Shown here: one piece after another, positions 6,073 through 11,455 of the stretch
Numbering within the stretch: position 1 is the first letter of the stretch
Layout: the number at the start of each line of letters is the position of its first letter
NCBI GenBank assembly: GCA_947632275.1
Contig: CANROR010000033.1
Span: 1-11,455 of the forward strand
Direction: 5' to 3'
From: an uncultured Bacilli bacterium
GTDB lineage: Bacteria; Bacillota_I; Bacilli_A; RF39; UBA660
Length of the DNA: 11,455 bases
Position numbers and translations under genes: made by a program
Notes under the pieces: generated by a model
Seen by the model: the letters and a program-made list of their open reading frames with translations, nothing else
Told to the model about the DNA's origin: nothing
Database searches by the model: none

Positions 6073-6719
6073 AAAATGTAATTTTAATTGCCCCACCGGC
6101 CGCGGGCAAAGGAACACAAAGTGAGCTTTTAGTAAATAAGTTTGGTTATGTCCATATATCCATGGGTGATTTACTAAGAGAAGTTGTAGCCAGTGGTAGT
6201 GAACTTGGGTTAAAGATAAAAAAGATAATTGATTCGGGAGCTTTAGTGGATGATGATTTAACGATTGAATTAATCAGAAATAAACTAAAAACCTTAAATG
6301 GGCAACCATTTATTGTTGATGGTTTTCCCAGAACCTTTTATCAAGCGCAAGCCTTTGCTCAAGTTTTAGAAGAATTAAATATTGATAATTATGTGGCCAT
6401 TTTACTTAATTTAAGTAAAGAAGATGCGGTGAAAAGAATCGCGGGTCGCTTAATTTGTAAATGTGGAAAATCTTATAACATTTATGATGAAGCCTTAAAA
6501 CCTAAAGTAGAAGGTGTTTGTGATAAATGTGGGGCTTCTTTAGTTAAAAGAGACGATGATAATGTTGATAGTTTTAAAACGCGTTATGAAGTCTTTGAAA
6601 CTAATATTGCCCCAATAAAGAATTTCTATGAAGAACAAGGAAAGCTTGTAGTTATTGATGTTAATCGCGCAATTGAAGAAATTGCGAGTGATATCGCAAG
6701 GGTAATTAAAAATGATTAG
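6069..6719 (+). CDS. adk: Adenylate kinase, zinc LID type, with an unusual P-loop
   Basis: Adenylate kinase interconverts ATP + AMP and 2 ADP in the cytoplasm. At 216 residues it is a long-LID form. The Walker A loop is APPAAGKGT (8-16), where most members have GxPGxGKGT; K14 is retained, but alanine replaces glycine at 8 and 11. Other sites are intact: SMGDLLRE (31-38) for AMP, DGFPRT (84-89), R123 and R127 before the LID, and R161 and R172 in RDDDNVDSFKTRYEVF. The LID carries C130, C132, C151 and C154, that is CxC in place of the usual first CxxC, with the second CxxC normal. It overlaps secY by four bases and map by eight. Confidence 0.96.
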   Translation: MKNVILIAPPAAGKGTQSELLVNKFGYVHISMGDLLREVVASGSELGLKIKKIIDSGALVDDDLTIELIRNKLKTLNGQPFIVDGFPRTFYQAQAFAQVLEELNIDNYVAILLNLSKEDAVKRIAGRLICKCGKSYNIYDEALKPKVEGVCDKCGASLVKRDDDNVDSFKTRYEVFETNIAPIKNFYEEQGKLVVIDVNRAIEEIASDIARVIKND

Positions 6720-7455
6720 TATAAAGAGTAAAAGGGAAATAGAACTTATGCGGGAAGCTGGTAAATATAATTCCTTGGTTATGCAAGAAATTGCCAAAAA
6801 CATTAAGGTTGGCGTTTCGACCCAAAGACTTGATGATATTGCTTATCGAAAAATCAAAGCTTTAGGTTGCAAACCTTCTTGTTTAGGCTATGAAGGTTTC
6901 CCGGCATCGGTTTGTATCTCGGTTAATGATGAAGTTGTTCATGGAATCCCGGGTAAAAGAATTATTAAAAATGGTGATATCGTTTCGGTTGATTTAGTGG
7001 TTTCCTATAAAGGTTATCATGCCGATGCAACGCGAACCTATATCGTGGGAAATGTTTCCAAAGAAGTTCAAGAACTAGTCGAGAATACCAAAAAGGCTTT
7101 TTATGAAGGCGTTAAAGTAATTAAAAATGGTATTCGGGTTAGAGATATTTCTAGGGCTATTGAAAAATATGCGCACGACCATGGTTTAAGCGTTGTCGAA
7201 GAATTGGTAGGTCATGGGATTGGTACGGATATGCACGAAGAACCTGACATTCCTAATTTCGATGATGGCAGTATGGTAAAATTAAAAACCGGAATGGTTA
7301 TTGCTATTGAACCAATGCTTAATTTAGGAGAAAAAGAAGTTTATCTCGACGATAATGATTGGACAGTTAAAACGATGGATGGAAAGCCATCAGCACATTA
7401 TGAAAATACAGTGCTTATAACCGATGATGGTTATGAAATATTAACAGGAGATTGA
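6712..7455 (+). CDS. map: Type I methionine aminopeptidase
   Basis: This enzyme removes the initiator methionine from nascent proteins whose second residue is small. The 247-residue protein has the pita-bread fold ligands: D94 (VSVDLV), D105 (HADATRT), H168 (GHGIG), E200 (AIEPML) and E231 (HYENTV). H77 in VVHGIP and H175 in MHEEP match the substrate-site histidines. There is no N-terminal zinc-finger or SEC-C extension, so it is the short Ia form. The start overlaps adk by eight bases and is served by AAGGGT at 6698-6703. It ends on TGA, which argues against TGA meaning tryptophan. Confidence 0.98.
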   Translation: MISIKSKREIELMREAGKYNSLVMQEIAKNIKVGVSTQRLDDIAYRKIKALGCKPSCLGYEGFPASVCISVNDEVVHGIPGKRIIKNGDIVSVDLVVSYKGYHADATRTYIVGNVSKEVQELVENTKKAFYEGVKVIKNGIRVRDISRAIEKYAHDHGLSVVEELVGHGIGTDMHEEPDIPNFDDGSMVKLKTGMVIAIEPMLNLGEKEVYLDDNDWTVKTMDGKPSAHYENTVLITDDGYEILTGD

Positions 7456-7459
7456 TTAG

Positions 7460-7684
7460 ATGGGAAAAAATAAAGATAAAATTGAAGTTGAAGGTAAAGT
7501 TGTGGAAGTCTTAAAAGGTGGAATTAACTTTATCGTCGAACTTGAAAATGGTCACAAAGTAAATGCCTATGTCTCTGGTAAAATGCGCATGAATATGATA
7601 CGTATTTTACTAGGTGATACCGTGACTGTGGCAATCTCGCCTTATGATTTAGAACATGGGATTATTATATGGAATAAAAGATAG
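7460..7684 (+). CDS. infA: Translation initiation factor IF-1
   Basis: IF-1 is an OB-fold protein that occupies the 30S A site during initiation. The 74 residues are one or two longer than usual. IEVEGKVVEVL (8-18), FIVELENGHKV (24-34), VSGKMRMNMIRILLGD (38-53) and VTVAISPYDLEHG (55-67) are family segments. A one-residue insertion in the loop before FIVELENG and a C-terminus of IIIWNKR in place of the common RITYR-type ending are minor departures. AGGAG at 7446-7450, inside the map C-terminus, precedes ATG 7460. Confidence 0.96.
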   Translation: MGKNKDKIEVEGKVVEVLKGGINFIVELENGHKVNAYVSGKMRMNMIRILLGDTVTVAISPYDLEHGIIIWNKR

Positions 7685-7695
7685 GAGGAAAAATT

Positions 7696-7809
7696 ATGAA
7701 AGTTAGACCATCTGTTAAAAAGATTTGCAAGAAATGCAAAATAATTAGAAGAAAAGGAAAAGTTAGGGTAATATGTGAAAACCCTAAACACAAACAAGTA
7801 CAAGGTTAG
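7696..7809 (+). CDS. rpmJ: 50S ribosomal protein L36 (zinc form)
   Basis: This is a 37-residue protein beginning MKVRPSVKKICKKCK and ending HKQVQG, exactly the size of L36. C11, C14, C27 and H32 are the zinc ligands of its ribbon, so it is the C+ form. It binds 23S rRNA in the late 50S. TAGGAGG overlaps the infA stop and serves ATG 7696. rpsM follows eight bases later. The infA-rpmJ-rpsM order is typical of Bacillota. Confidence 0.98.
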   Translation: MKVRPSVKKICKKCKIIRRKGKVRVICENPKHKQVQG

Positions 7810-7817
7810 GAGGAAAA

Positions 7818-8183
7818 ATGGCAAGAATTAAAAATATTGAACTACCAGGGGAAAAACATACTTGTATTGGTTTAACCGCCATATATGGTATTGGTAGAAA
7901 TTTAGCTTTAACTATTTGCCAAGATGCTAAAGTTGAAGCTAGCAAAAAAATTAAAGATCTAACTGATGATGAAATTGCAAGACTTCGGAAAGAAGTAGAC
8001 AAATACTCAGTAGAAGGGGACTTAAGAAGAGAAGTTCAAATGAGTATTAAAAACAAAATGGAAATTAATAGTTATGAAGGGATTAGACACAAAAAAGGTT
8101 TACCTGTAAGAGGTCAAAGAACTAATCGGAATGCGCACACTCGTAAAGGCCGGGGTAAAGTTGTGGCTAATAAGAAGAAGTAA
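7818..8183 (+). CDS. rpsM: 30S ribosomal protein S13
   Basis: S13 sits in the 30S head, forms intersubunit bridges B1a/B1b and touches P-site tRNA with its C-terminal tail. The 121 residues fit. It begins MARIKNIELPGEKH, followed by the helix-two-turn-helix LTAIYGIGRNLA (19-30). The signature RGQRTNRNAHTRKGRGK (98-114) is present, and the end is lysine-rich. TTAGGAGG overlapping the rpmJ stop serves ATG 7818. A separate rpsD (S4) gene, which sits in the alpha operon of Enterobacteria, is not present between rpsK and rpoA, as in most Bacillota. Confidence 0.98.
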   Translation: MARIKNIELPGEKHTCIGLTAIYGIGRNLALTICQDAKVEASKKIKDLTDDEIARLRKEVDKYSVEGDLRREVQMSIKNKMEINSYEGIRHKKGLPVRGQRTNRNAHTRKGRGKVVANKKK

Positions 8184-8197
8184 GGAGATAGTTTGTT

Positions 8198-8581
8198 ATG
8201 GCTTATAATAGAAGAAAAAGAAAAGTTAAGAAAAATATTCCAGAAGCTGAAGCACATATTCATTCAACTTATAATAATACAATCGTAACCATTTGTGATA
8301 GCGAAGGAAATGCCATTGCTTGGTCAAGTGCCGGACGCATTGGTTATAAAGGTAGTAAGAAAAAAACTCCTTTTGCGGCAGGTTTAACAAGCGAAGCGGC
8401 GGCAACAGCGGCTTATGAACAAGGCGTTAGAAAAGTTGATGTTTTTGTTAAAGGCTTAGGCCCAGGAAGAGAAAATGCAATTAGATCTTTACAAACCGCA
8501 GGATTAGAAATCACCAGTATTACTGATGAAACTCCAGTTCCTCATAATGGATGTCGTCCACCAAAAAGACCTAGAAAGTAG
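8198..8581 (+). CDS. rpsK: 30S ribosomal protein S11
   Basis: S11 lies on the 30S platform near the mRNA exit, with S7. The 127-residue product is standard. It carries AEAHIHSTYNNTIVTI (17-32), AWSSAGRIGYKGSKKKTPFAA (41-61), the signature GPGRENAIRSL (88-98) and the C-terminal PHNGCRPPKRPRK. AAGGAG at 8182-8187 overlaps the rpsM stop and precedes ATG 8198. The following 20-base gap is the widest in the whole cluster. Confidence 0.98.
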   Translation: MAYNRRKRKVKKNIPEAEAHIHSTYNNTIVTICDSEGNAIAWSSAGRIGYKGSKKKTPFAAGLTSEAAATAAYEQGVRKVDVFVKGLGPGRENAIRSLQTAGLEITSITDETPVPHNGCRPPKRPRK

Positions 8582-8601
8582 AAATAGAAAGGATTGGAAT
8601 T

Positions 8602-9546
8602 ATGATAAAATTTGAAAAACCAGAATATAAAATCACGGAAAGTCAAGAAAGTAATCATTATGGTAAATTTGAAATTGAACCATTAGAAAGAGGCTTTGGG
8701 ACTACAATTGGTAATGCCTTAAGAAGAGTCTTACTTTCTAGCTTACCAGGTAGTGCCGTAACCGCTATTAAAATTGATGGCGTTATGCATGAATTTCAAA
8801 AAATTGAAGGTGTAGTAGAAGATGTCACAACAATCGTTTTAGCTATTAAAAAATTAGTGGTTAAAAATCATACGGAAGATGTTAAAACCTTACATTTAGT
8901 AGCATCTAAAGAAGGTCCGGTTACGGCCGGCGATATTGAAGCCAATGCCGATATCGAAATTATGAATCCGGATTTAGTTATTTGTAACTTAGTTAAGGGT
9001 GGTAAAATCGATATTGAAATGACGGTTAATAATGGTCGGGGTTATGTTCCAGCAAGCGAAAATAAAAAATTATTAGATGATGTTAAAGTTGGCGTTATTG
9101 CCATTGACTCATCTTATTCCCCAATTGAAAACGTTAAATATGAAGTTTTAAAAACGCGGGTTGGACAAAACGAAAATTATGATAAATTAATCATGGAAGT
9201 ATCAACAAATGGTCGCATGAATCCGGAAGAAGCAATGGCTTTAGCAGCCAAAATTTTAGTTGAACATTTTAACTTAATCGCTGATTTAAATTCTATAAGT
9301 GATATTTCAGGCATTATGCAAGAAAAGAAAGTAGATACAATGACGAAAACTCTTGAAACCCCAATTGAAGAAGTTGAATTTTCGGTTCGGGCTTACAATT
9401 GTTTAAAACGGCATGGGGTTCATACGATCCAAGATTTAGTTAATATGAGAGAAGTAGAAGTTACTAAGATCAGAAACTTAGGTAAGAAATCTTTAAAAGA
9501 AGTTATCGACAAAGTTGCTGAATTAGGACTTGCATTTAAGGAGTAA
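8602..9546 (+). CDS. rpoA: RNA polymerase alpha subunit
   Basis: Alpha dimerises to start RNA polymerase assembly, and its C-terminal domain reads UP elements and activators. The 314 residues are standard. The N-terminal domain includes EPLERGFGTTIGNALRRVLL (26-45), LSSLPGSAV and HEFQKIEGVVEDV. A linker at about 232-255 leads to the CTD, where SVRAYNCLKRHGV (261-273) holds R263, the counterpart of E. coli R265 that contacts DNA. IRNLGKKSLKEV (290-301) is the conserved second helix pair. AAAGGA upstream is a moderate ribosome site. Its stop lies four bases before the rplQ ATG. Confidence 0.98.
   Translation: MIKFEKPEYKITESQESNHYGKFEIEPLERGFGTTIGNALRRVLLSSLPGSAVTAIKIDGVMHEFQKIEGVVEDVTTIVLAIKKLVVKNHTEDVKTLHLVASKEGPVTAGDIEANADIEIMNPDLVICNLVKGGKIDIEMTVNNGRGYVPASENKKLLDDVKVGVIAIDSSYSPIENVKYEVLKTRVGQNENYDKLIMEVSTNGRMNPEEAMALAAKILVEHFNLIADLNSISDISGIMQEKKVDTMTKTLETPIEEVEFSVRAYNCLKRHGVHTIQDLVNMREVEVTKIRNLGKKSLKEVIDKVAELGLAFKE
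9538..9543 (+). promoter_or_regulatory. Ribosome binding site that decides the rplQ start
   Basis: AAGGAG lies in the last rpoA codons, seven bases before ATG 9551. An in-frame TTG at 9530 lies upstream of this site and cannot be served by it. Confidence 0.7.
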
Positions 9547-9550
9547 TATT

Positions 9551-9895
9551 ATGTTATATAGAAAATTAGGAAGAGAAACCAGAGTAAGAAGAAGCATTCT
9601 TGCCGGTCTTACGAAAGACGTTTTAACTAAAGGTTATGTTGTTACAACAGAAGCCAGAGCTAAAGAAGTTCGGAAATTTGTTGATAAAATGATAACTTAT
9701 GGTAAAAATGGAACTTTAGTATCTAGACGTAAAGCTTTAGCGTTCTTACACAACGACAATGATGTTGTTAAAGTAGTATTTGATGATTTAGCTAAACGTT
9801 ATGAAACTCGTGACGGTGGTTATACAAGAATCATCAAACTAAAAGAACGTCGCGGCGATGATGCTTTACAAGTAAGACTTGAATTGGTAAAATAG
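9551..9895 (+). CDS. rplQ: 50S ribosomal protein L17
   Basis: L17 lies on the 50S solvent side near the tunnel exit. ATG 9551 gives 114 residues starting MLYRKLGRETRVRRSIL, as in the family; the upstream TTG at 9530 would add seven unrelated residues. TTEARAKEVRKFVDKMI (32-48), RRKALAFL, GGYTRI (89-94) and KERRGDDA (98-105) are conserved. It is the last gene of the translation cluster. Its stop codon lies in the left arm of the transcription terminator, and its last codons may double as the promoter of the next gene. Confidence 0.97.
   Translation: MLYRKLGRETRVRRSILAGLTKDVLTKGYVVTTEARAKEVRKFVDKMITYGKNGTLVSRRKALAFLHNDNDVVKVVFDDLAKRYETRDGGYTRIIKLKERRGDDALQVRLELVK
9865..9893 (+). promoter_or_regulatory. 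Predicted sigma-A promoter inside the end of rplQ
   Basis: TTTACA (9865-9870, five of six matches to TTGACA) lies exactly 17 bases before TAAAAT (9888-9893, five of six to TATAAT). TGG just upstream of the -10 makes an extended -10. The expected transcription start, about 9899-9901, falls at the end of the left terminator arm. Such an RNA would lack that arm, could not form the hairpin, and would lead into the ADP-ribosyltransferase gene with a leader of about 48 bases. The sequence also codes for the L17 C-terminus, so chance is possible. Confidence 0.5.
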
Positions 9896-9922
9896 TAACA
9901 GATGTTACTATTTTTTCTTTTT
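9889..9922 (+). terminator. Rho-independent terminator of the ribosomal cluster
   Basis: AAAATAGTAAC (9889-9899) pairs perfectly with GTTACTATTTT (9904-9914) around the loop AGAT. The run of T continues with one C to 9922. The stem is A/T-rich, so it may leak. It contains the rplQ TAG, so the terminating transcript ends almost directly after translation stops. Confidence 0.85.
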
Positions 9923-9947
9923 GTAAATCCAAAGGAAGTGTTAATAA

Positions 9948-10979
9948 ATGAAAGAGCATTTAAATTTAAAAAAAGATGAAGAATTAAAATTAGTAAATTT
10001 TCTTTTAAGCAATGGTTTAACTACAGAAGAAATTGCTAAAATTATTAATGATGAATATCAAGCCTATGACGAAAGCAATTTAGTTTTAGATAACGATTAT
10101 CTAGATATTATTTTAGAAATTGCGAATGGTTATACTTTAGAGCAAATAACGGTGCAACAAAAAATAAGGGCGGCGAAAATTTTTGATTTTAAAAAATATT
10201 TAGAGCAAAATAATTTAAATGTAGATATTGTGAAAGCCCTTAATCGCTATACTTCAGGAAGTAATATGATTTTAGGTATAAAAAGAGGAGTATCTAAACA
10301 AAAGATTTATGAACATATTCAAAGGGATTTTCAAAACCGAATGTTAAGTTATGGATTTGCTCAAGATGATATTATTAAAATAAGTGAATATCTAAAAAAT
10401 TTAAATTATACGTTACCACTTTATCAAAATTATGCTTTAACCAAAGAATTTTTGAAGCCATTTAATTTGGCTAATAAATATATCGCGGCCGTTTTAAGCA
10501 CCGTTAATAATTTAGATTCTTATTATCATATTGAGGAAACAATTTTAAATTTGGATCAAGGCTTAAAATCGTGGTTACCAAAATCAATGATATTATATCG
10601 CGCTATTAAACCGGATTTTGTAGCGAACATGCTAAAGGAAGATAATAATTATTTAAATTTAATAGGGCAACAAATTGAAGAAATTGGTTATACCAGTACT
10701 TCACCAATATATGCTTCATCATTTGCCAAATATAAAGATTATTCCCTAGTTTTGGAAATTTTTGCGCCTCAAGGAACAGAAGGAATATTAATTAGTCCTT
10801 TTTCTAGCTATGGTGATGCTGAACAAGAAGTATTATTAAATGCTAATGATTTATTTATTTTTGATGTTGTTCCTAACGTTATCGATGCCAATGGTCAAAC
10901 CAAAATAATTTGTAAATGTTTAGCTTTAAGTAAAGAAAAGATAGGCTATAAAAATCTAAATATAAATAAAACAAGATAA
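9948..10979 (+). CDS. Putative R-S-E class ADP-ribosyltransferase domain protein
   Basis: This is a 343-residue protein whose last third matches the ADP-ribosyltransferase exoenzyme fold (the VIP2/C3/iota-Ia group). R218 in ILYRAI is the R motif, GYTSTS (247-252) the STS motif, and E292/E294 in GDAEQEVLL the ExE motif on the ARTT loop. ExE usually marks arginine-directed enzymes. YTSGSNMILGI (from about 101) resembles the helix at the start of the catalytic domain. Residues 1-95 are helical and charged with no recognised domain. There is no signal peptide, membrane segment or export motif, so it probably acts in the cytoplasm unless a dedicated secretion system exists. The substrate is unknown. 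AAGGAAGTG at 9932-9940 precedes ATG 9948. It has more ATA, TTA and AAT-rich codons than the ribosomal genes, so transfer is possible. No antitoxin or immunity gene is obvious. Confidence 0.72.
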   Translation: MKEHLNLKKDEELKLVNFLLSNGLTTEEIAKIINDEYQAYDESNLVLDNDYLDIILEIANGYTLEQITVQQKIRAAKIFDFKKYLEQNNLNVDIVKALNRYTSGSNMILGIKRGVSKQKIYEHIQRDFQNRMLSYGFAQDDIIKISEYLKNLNYTLPLYQNYALTKEFLKPFNLANKYIAAVLSTVNNLDSYYHIEETILNLDQGLKSWLPKSMILYRAIKPDFVANMLKEDNNYLNLIGQQIEEIGYTSTSPIYASSFAKYKDYSLVLEIFAPQGTEGILISPFSSYGDAEQEVLLNANDLFIFDVVPNVIDANGQTKIICKCLALSKEKIGYKNLNINKTR

Positions 10980-10982
10980 ATT

Positions 10983-11011
10983 TTGATGTATAAAAAAATC
11001 TTATCTATCAA
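10983..11011. repeat. Imperfect A/T-rich inverted repeat
   Basis: TTGATGTATAA and TTATCTATCAA can pair in 10 of 11 positions, one being G-U, around a 7-base loop. No T-run follows on the plus strand, so it is not a standard terminator. It lies between the ADP-ribosyltransferase stop and the ribosome site of the next gene. It may be a weak operator, an mRNA processing element or chance. Confidence 0.25.
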
Positions 11012-11032
11012 CAATAATAATGGAGGTAAGAG

Positions 11033-11224
11033 ATGAAAAATAAAGAATGCAGTGGTTGTGAAAATGCCCAATTTGGTATTGCTTATATTGATCCGGACAC
11101 CGGAATTTTGTGTAGTAAAATTGATACGGGAATGAAGTTACCTAAAGGTAAGAAAATATTAGCTCCCAAGATTTGTACCGAATGTGGTAATACTGAATGG
11201 AAAACCATTGATAATAAAGAATAA
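11033..11224 (+). CDS. Small zinc-ribbon protein of unknown function
   Basis: This 63-residue protein has C6 and C9 (ECSGCE), a lone C27, and C48 and C51 (ICTECGNTEW). Two CxxC knuckles about 40 residues apart suggest one tetracysteine zinc ribbon or rubredoxin-like knuckle; the last one looks like the CxxCG of nucleic-acid-associated ribbons. I do not recognise the family. GGAGGT at 11022-11027, five bases before ATG 11033, is a strong ribosome site, stronger than that of the gene before it. The 53-base gap has no convincing promoter, so it is probably cotranscribed with the ADP-ribosyltransferase. A terminator follows at once. Confidence 0.75.
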   Translation: MKNKECSGCENAQFGIAYIDPDTGILCSKIDTGMKLPKGKKILAPKICTECGNTEWKTIDNKE

Positions 11225-11244
11225 AGCCGAACATCGGCTTTTTT
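11223..11244 (+). terminator. Rho-independent terminator after the zinc-ribbon gene
   Basis: AAAGCCGA (11223-11230) pairs with TCGGCTTT (11234-11241) around the loop ACA, and T residues continue to 11244. The stem overlaps the stop codon. It ends the two-gene accessory unit. Confidence 0.88.
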
Positions 11245-11290
11245 GGTGTTGTTAAAATTAGAAAATAATTTCCAAAAGCTCCTAAATTCG

Positions 11291-11322
11291 TCAAGTATTG
11301 GAAAAATTTTTCCAATACTTGA
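11291..11322. repeat. Perfect 32-base palindrome
   Basis: The half TCAAGTATTGGAAAAA is followed immediately by its exact reverse complement, with the centre at 11306/11307. In RNA it would give a stem of about 14 base pairs with a four-base loop. There is no T-run beyond either end, so it is not a typical terminator for either strand. It lies about 45 bases after the zinc-ribbon terminator and about 47 bases before the next -35 box. A dimeric regulator site, an RNA processing hairpin or a mobile palindromic element are all possible. Confidence 0.85.
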
Positions 11323-11368
11323 ATAGTAAAAAAATTTAAAATAGCGAAAAATAAATGTAATTAATTGG

Positions 11369-11397
11369 TTGTTAAAATAAAAATAATGAATTATAAT
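11369..11397 (+). promoter_or_regulatory. Predicted sigma-A promoter of the prepilin-like gene
   Basis: TTGTTA (11369-11374) is spaced 17 bases from a perfect TATAAT (11392-11397). The start would be about 11404, leaving a short leader with AGGATGAT before the GTG at 11426. The region is very A/T-rich, so chance matches to the -35 are easy, but the -10 is perfect. Confidence 0.6.
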
Positions 11398-11425
11398 AAA
11401 GATAAATAAAGTAGGATGATAGAAA

Positions 11426-11455
11426 GTGAATAAAAAAGGCTTTGTGTTTGTTGAA
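11426..11455 (+). CDS. N-terminus of a type IV prepilin-like protein (partial)
   Basis: Ten codons, MNKKGFVFVE, are visible before the window ends. The basic start, Gly, Phe at +1 and Glu at +5 fit the prepilin peptidase site (KG|FxxxE) of type IV pilins, competence pseudopilins and general-secretion pseudopilins. A hydrophobic helix should follow but cannot be seen. The start is GTG 11426, with AGGA at 11413-11416 nine bases upstream; the nearby ATG at 11416 closes after five codons. If correct, it would be a cell-surface filament or DNA-uptake component. Confidence is limited by length. Confidence 0.5.
   Translation, partial: MNKKGFVFVE

Noticed and set aside
9530..9550. TTG 9530 as the rplQ start
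   Set aside because: It lies inside rpoA upstream of the AAGGAG site; ATG 9551 gives the canonical L17 N-terminus.
9948..10979. Classical secreted exotoxin
   Set aside because: There is no N-terminal signal sequence, membrane segment or cell-wall motif, and no immunity gene is visible beside it.
11291..11322. Bidirectional transcription terminator
   Set aside because: Neither side has a T-run directly after the stem, and a good terminator already lies at 11223-11244.
11416..11433. ATG 11416 as the start of the last gene
   Set aside because: This frame reaches TAA after five codons; GTG 11426 opens the prepilin-like frame.

Overview
The window is A+T-rich and reads entirely on the plus strand. 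From about 116 to 9895 it carries the 3' part of the bacterial S10 ribosomal-protein operon followed without a break by the spc and alpha operons. The order is rpsC (tail only), rplP, rpmC, rpsQ, rplN, rplX, rplE, rpsN, rpsH, rplF, rplR, rpsE, rplO, secY, adk, map, infA, rpmJ, rpsM, rpsK, rpoA, rplQ. The secY-adk-map-infA-rpmJ order, the zinc-type S14 and L36, strong AGGAGG ribosome sites and high A+T point to Bacillota, most likely a Mollicutes-like or gut-associated Bacilli lineage. rpmD (L30) is missing between rpsE and rplO, as in several reduced lineages. Tryptophan is always TGG and map ends on TGA. CGG, CGA and AGG fall at conserved arginines, so the standard bacterial code applies and not the Mycoplasma code.

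Positions 1-115 do not belong to the operon. They hold eight head-to-tail copies of a 10-base unit and then about 35 bases with no coding sense. The conserved C-terminus of S3 begins abruptly at about 116, so the left edge is probably an assembly artefact or a chimeric junction.

The translation genes are packed with gaps of 20 bases or less, and several overlap (rplP/rpmC, rpmC/rpsQ, secY/adk, adk/map). They probably form one long transcript ending at a hairpin terminator (9889-9922) that includes the rplQ stop codon. Together they build both ribosomal subunits and supply the Sec translocon channel, adenylate kinase, N-terminal methionine removal, initiation factor 1 and the RNA polymerase alpha subunit. 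Two members depart from the family. L24 has lost the second half of its usual fold and carries a lysine/alanine-rich tail instead. Adenylate kinase has alanines at two P-loop glycine positions and a shortened zinc knuckle.

The accessory part starts at 9948. A 343-residue protein ends in an R-S-E type ADP-ribosyltransferase domain with an ExE motif and has no signal peptide. A plausible extended -10 promoter lies in the last codons of rplQ and would start transcription inside the operon terminator, bypassing it. Next come a 63-residue zinc-ribbon protein with its own terminator, a perfect 32-base palindrome, a clear promoter, and the first ten codons of a type IV prepilin-like protein cut off by the window end.
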